From positions 8,431,001 to 8,495,000 of the forward strand of contig NC_083388.1 of NCBI RefSeq assembly GCF_031755915.1: DNA of 64,000 bases. The letters run 5' to 3'. The notes under the pieces are model-generated. The model saw only the letters and a list, made by a program, of their open reading frames with translations. It made no database searches and was not told the origin of the DNA. Positions 60,108-64,000 of the stretch are shown here, piece by piece (within the stretch, counting starts at the first letter, position 1; the number at the start of each line of letters is the position of its first letter). The stretch comes from Ziziphus jujuba (lineage: Eukaryota > Streptophyta > Magnoliopsida > Rosales > Rhamnaceae). The position numbers and the translations under genes are program-made.

Positions 60108-61572
60108 TTGGGAGTGATGTAACCTATTGATTAAAGGTCATTGGATTTTCTTTTTATCTTTTTTGCTTCTTTCTAATATTTGGCCAGTGGGGTTTGAGGT
60201 TGGGTAGGTTATTGCTCCATGAGAGTCAAAATCTGGAGCGGGTCACGACGTTGTGTGAAAGCCAACCATCGATATTGTAGCCGAGCCAATATTGGGGATA
60301 ATGATGGCTGATTGATTGTCAGTGTTGAGTTTGCTAAACAATGGAAGTACTGTTTAGGACTTCTTGTTTTCTCCACTCAGTTATGGTGGTACTGTGCATT
60401 TGTTATGGATATTTTACAGAGCACATATTTGCTGGGTAAGTACTTAGTAGGATTAACTAAGAAGACTCTCCTGCTTCATCGTCCCTTATTTTCACGATTA
60501 ACCATCAATTAGCAAAAGTCTAATAGTCTTTGTGATGCAGAGCTCAAATTGAAGTGCATCGTGTTTGATGATTCAGGTTGAAAGTGTTATTGATAAGTTA
60601 GGAATGCCCCCATCTGGAGGCAAGTAGTTAACTAGTTTGGGGAGTTGGGTAATGTGGATGGTTGAAGCATTGAGACCACTACCTGATAGACTTTATGACC
60701 TGCCATGGATGGATGGAAAGAAAAACAAGAGTGTGTGAGTTGTAGAAGTAACTAGGTTTCTCCAAAATGAAATGGGCATGATGAACCATTAATGACAACT
60801 TGTATGTATCATGTCGAAAGTTCCATTTGCAGTATTAATGGTGCACATATCTTTTCAATGTCCATATACACATACCTGTTATAGATTATATCCTGATATG
60901 ACATAATTGCATCAGCTGGTAGAGAATATTCTATCGTTTCAATTTATCTGTTTTTTATGTCATGTTCAATTATCACTATGTTGGTAACTAAAGCTGGATC
61001 TTTAATCTTATAAGAATCATTGATCTATTATGATAACATAGATATATTTTTGGATAATCTAACAAACTATCTGAAAACTGTTGCAGGTTGAAGGAAAGAC
61101 GGTTAAGGCACAGATCTGGGATACAGCGGGTCAGGAGCGGTATCGTGCTATCACCAGTGCCTACTATAGAGGAGCAGTTGGTGCACTCCTAGTCTATGAC
61201 ATAACAAAAAGGCAAACTTTTGACAATGTCCAGAGGTGGCTCCGTGAATTGAGGGACCATGCAGATTCTAACATTGTCATTATGATGGCTGGAAACAAGT
61301 CTGACTTGAGCCATCTTAGAGCTGTTTCAGAGGATGATGGTCAGGCATTGGCTGAGAGGGAAGGTCTCTCATTTCTTGAAACATCAGCACTGGAAGCAAT
61401 CAATATTGAGAAGGCATTTCAAACCATATTAACAGAGATCTACCATATTGTGAGCAAAAAAGCATTGGCAGCTCAGGAAGCAGCCACAAATTCCACCCTT
61501 CCTGGTCAAGGAACTACCATCAATGTTAACGAGACTTCAGGGAATGCGAGGAGAGGTTGCTGCTCTACTTAA
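59596..61572 (+). CDS. RABA2-type (Rab11) small GTPase, two exons
   Basis: Exons 59596-59760 and 61087-61572 encode 216 residues, the normal Rab length. All GTP-binding motifs are present: GDSGVGKS (19-26), T44 in STIGVEF (switch I), WDTAGQE (66-72, with the catalytic Gln), NKSD (125-128) and ETSA (153-156). The C-terminus ends GCCST, a double-cysteine geranylgeranylation signal. Plant RABA features include [32 protein letters not shown] and HADSNIVIM, the last typical of RABA2. By family knowledge it acts at the trans-Golgi/early endosome in secretion and cell-plate formation. The start is the ATG before [11 protein letters not shown]; an upstream frame begins only at TTG. The 1,326-bp intron has a GC donor (CAG|GCAAGT) with a normal TTGCAG acceptor. 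It runs convergently with the zinc transporter gene. Confidence 0.95.
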
Positions 61573-62456
61573 GGGGACATTGAAGAGAGGGGAAAGACTT
61601 GCTAGAAGGCAGACTTTTTTCTTTTTCTTTTTTTTTTTTTCCTTTTTTCTTTTTCTTTTTCTTCTTGAGTGAGAGAGAGACATTGTAGAATACAAATTTA
61701 CCTCATTGAGTTGTGATAAGGAAGCTTGTGAAATTTAAAAACAAAGTATTGTTAGCACTTTTTGAGGGTTGTAATGCCCATTCCTTTATATTGCTTTGGA
61801 AAATGGAACTTGATCAATACTTCGGTGGTTTTGGAACAAACAAGGCATTTCATCTGGAAGTAGTGGTGCAGAACAGTCCTTGGAAGTCTAGTGCTTTATT
61901 CTTAGTTTTGAACAATTCGACAATTCGACTCACCAATTTTTTTTTTTTTTTTGGGTTGTTTTTCTCCCTTTTGCTAAATACCATTTGACTCACTGTGAAA
62001 AGTTATTTTGTGTTTAATCAACGGACGCTGCTCCATTTTATGTGAGCAAATCTAAATAAACTTCAGCATGGCCTGACTAGGATGAAAGACTAGATACAGA
62101 TCAAATGGAGTTGTTTACAGGTGATTGATAATCATGACGTTTTCATTGTCTGTCATACTTGAATTAGCTCATTCCTAATGAATTATACGCAGTCACCTTC
62201 GGGAAAAAGAACTTAACAATCAACTATAAATCGAATTGGAGCTCAAATTCAGATTCGTATACGAAAAATGAGTTAAACAAGCATATTTTAGCGCTCAACT
62301 CCATCATTCATCAGCCAATATTAAGTTCCGAAGTCCAACCTTGAATATTACACTTTTCAACTTTATCAAACAGAACCAAATATTAGCTCATTTCAGAGAG
62401 TCCATGTGAATGAAATTAAGGTTGAACAAAAATAGAGAATATGTATATGCAATCAA
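61573..62456. other. 3' region between the convergent RABA2-like and MTP genes
   Basis: A long T/C run (61617-61664) follows the RABA2-like stop. A second T-run is at 61938-61953. Two convergent 3' UTRs are expected here; no other gene seen. Confidence 0.55.
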
Positions 62457-63695
62457 CTACTCAATTTGTACAGTTACATGATTTATTCTGTATGTTCTTT
62501 CACAACAATCCCTTATCTTGTAAATTAACTGACTAGAGCTGGCTGCAGGCTCAGCTATTACATGGCAAGACAACACAATCTTCCCAACAGTTAGGGCCCA
62601 AACATGTAGGTCGTGAACATCCTGAACTCCTTTGATACACTTGAGATCGTTTTCTAGCCTAGTTATATCAATCTCACTCGGTGCTCCTTCCATCAATATG
62701 CCGTAAATATTTTTAATCATCGGTATTGTAGTACTGAGAGAGAGAACAGAGAATATAAGTGTGCAGACCAAATCAACTATTAACCAATCTGGTTTCACCC
62801 AAATGATTGCTCCAGCAATCATCACCCCAATAGACTGAATCATATCAACCATAACATGCAAGTATGCACCTTGGATGTTAATGTTTAAGGTTTTGGTCGT
62901 TTGTGCAGAGCTTGAGACCATGCTAGTCTTCTCCTCCTCAGAAATAGAACATTGTTCCTCACTTTCATGATCATTCTGATACTTATGACCATGATTATGA
63001 TTATGATCATGCATATTATCATGACCATGACTGTGATCATGCTTGGGACTATGACCATGCTTATGAGAATGAGCATGAGCATGAGCATGATCATGATGAG
63101 AATGTCCACATGCATGATGAACATGATTGTGACCAAGCCATATGACCATGATGAAGTTAATAACAAACCCAAAAGCTGCTATTGCAAACATGAGAATCCC
63201 ATTGACTGTTGCACGTCTGTAGAAAATCCTGTTAATAGCTTCATAAATCAAGAATCCAGAAATCAGCCATATAAGCTGCACAGATAGAAGAGCACCCACA
63301 ACCTCAAGACGATAATAACCAAAAGACTGGTTTGATGTTGCCTTCCATCCTGATGCCCATACTGAGAAAAGAGAAATGGAGAACCCGGCAACATCAGTGA
63401 GCAAGTGACCAGCATCTGTAATTACAGCAAGACTGTTTGCCTTCACACCACCAACAATCTCTACCATCATAACTAATAAATAGAAAAATATTAGTCCACA
63501 AAGTTTCATTGCTGACTTTGATCTTTGTTCCGACTCCAAAATACTATTTTCTAGTCCTGAAAAGGCACAAACAGAAGTGCAAGGTAATTGTGGTGACATA
63601 GGCAGTACATTTTCAGATACAAATGGAACCTCAATTTCCAGCTGGGGTTCTGTTCTTAAAATGGGTGTCATCTCCTCGTCTTCCATCTGCTTCAT
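62457..63695 (-). CDS. MTP/ZAT-type zinc transporter (cation diffusion facilitator)
   Basis: Uninterrupted frame of 412 residues from the ATG at 63695 (a second in-frame ATG at 63686 would give 409; the frame's extra first codon is TTG). A Cys-containing N-terminal stretch (PCTSVCAF) precedes six membrane segments at about 66-84, 88-114, 130-153, 164-188, 275-299 and 304-325. Zn-site residues of the family are present: D94, H97 and D101 in segment 2 (TDAGHLLTD), and H280 and D284 in segment 5 (HVMVD). Between segments 4 and 5 is a His-rich loop (about 189-243) with about 24 histidines. A cytosolic C-terminal domain follows (DVHDLHVWALTVGK, INHVTVQIE). By family knowledge it moves Zn2+ out of the cytosol in exchange for H+, usually into the vacuole. 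The intron-free coding region is usual for this subgroup. AtMTP1-4 group; which member is not settled. Confidence 0.93.
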   Translation of the reverse strand: MKQMEDEEMTPILRTEPQLEIEVPFVSENVLPMSPQLPCTSVCAFSGLENSILESEQRSKSAMKLCGLIFFYLLVMMVEIVGGVKANSLAVITDAGHLLTDVAGFSISLFSVWASGWKATSNQSFGYYRLEVVGALLSVQLIWLISGFLIYEAINRIFYRRATVNGILMFAIAAFGFVINFIMVIWLGHNHVHHACGHSHHDHAHAHAHSHKHGHSPKHDHSHGHDNMHDHNHNHGHKYQNDHESEEQCSISEEEKTSMVSSSAQTTKTLNINIQGAYLHVMVDMIQSIGVMIAGAIIWVKPDWLIVDLVCTLIFSVLSLSTTIPMIKNIYGILMEGAPSEIDITRLENDLKCIKGVQDVHDLHVWALTVGKIVLSCHVIAEPAASSSQLIYKIRDCCERTYRINHVTVQIE

Positions 63696-64000
63696 CAAGT
63701 AATCGCTAATTCAGTGAAAGAAAACAAACATATTTGACATAGAAATTCAATAATATAGTTTATCAATTGGGCTTCCATAGTAATTGATGTCACACCAGAA
63801 TAGAAATTCTAATTTGATTTTAAAATTTAGCAGACACTGAAAACCAGACATAAATCCCTACTATGTTGGCAATTTCCAAAATAAGGACTCTTCAGTTAAG
63901 TGTCTAGTTCTTATTTAGAAGGCATAAGTATCAAGACATAGAACTTGCAAATAATAAAGCTTTTTGAATTTGGATATGAAAATTGGGACATTCGTAGAAC
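63696..64000. other. 5' flank of the zinc transporter gene
   Basis: AT-rich leader/promoter or 5' UTR intron sequence. Nothing specific recognised; the window ends here. Confidence 0.5.

Noticed and set aside
62952..63287. Met/Ile-rich frames on both strands over the zinc transporter gene
   Set aside because: Shadows of the CAT/ATG-rich histidine codons of the real gene.

Overview
This is nuclear DNA of a flowering plant, probably a eudicot. It is AT-rich, with GT-AG introns, long intergenic stretches, LTR-retrotransposon, Mutator-like and MITE remains, and plant-type genes: a DUF295 F-box protein, Elongin C, a RABA2-type GTPase and a vacuolar-type zinc transporter. I cannot name the species.

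The left three quarters is a recent tandem segmental duplication. Copy A is 300-20060 and copy B is 23015-45897. Each copy holds, in order: a dead DnaJ/P58IPK-like relic (-), a dispersed non-coding module, an intact DUF295 F-box gene (-), an intact orphan gene of 107 codons (+), two more copies of the module, a MITE, a broken paralogue of the orphan gene split by a minisatellite, a 2.7-kb solo LTR, a dead Copia polymerase (-), and an oppositely oriented LTR of the same family. Copy A stops inside that last LTR, fused to the middle of a broken Mutator-like transposase gene (20061-about 23014). The other end of the MULE abuts the start of copy B. In copy B the last LTR is complete with a target-site duplication, and the Copia gene resumes beyond it to about 48840. 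Copy B alone carries a further solo LTR nested in the first. The window opens with the end of another LTR of this family, exactly at the left edge of copy A.

Beneath this lies an older local duplication. The module near 2650-3690 recurs at 7090-7775 and 8955-9440. The pair 'F-box upstream sequence plus orphan gene' recurs as 'upstream sequence plus broken orphan paralogue' at 10205-12780, without its F-box gene.

The right quarter (48.8-64 kb) is single copy. It contains a three-exon Elongin C gene (-, 51438-53673), about 5.3 kb of AT-rich intergenic DNA, a two-exon RABA2-like GTPase gene (+, 59596-61572) whose intron starts with GC, and an MTP/ZAT-type zinc transporter gene (-, 62457-63695) convergent with it. 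These three are ordinary housekeeping genes. Ubiquitin ligation (F-box, Elongin C) is represented twice, but nothing indicates a functional cluster.

All divergence and repeat counts were made by eye from the printed sequence and are approximate.
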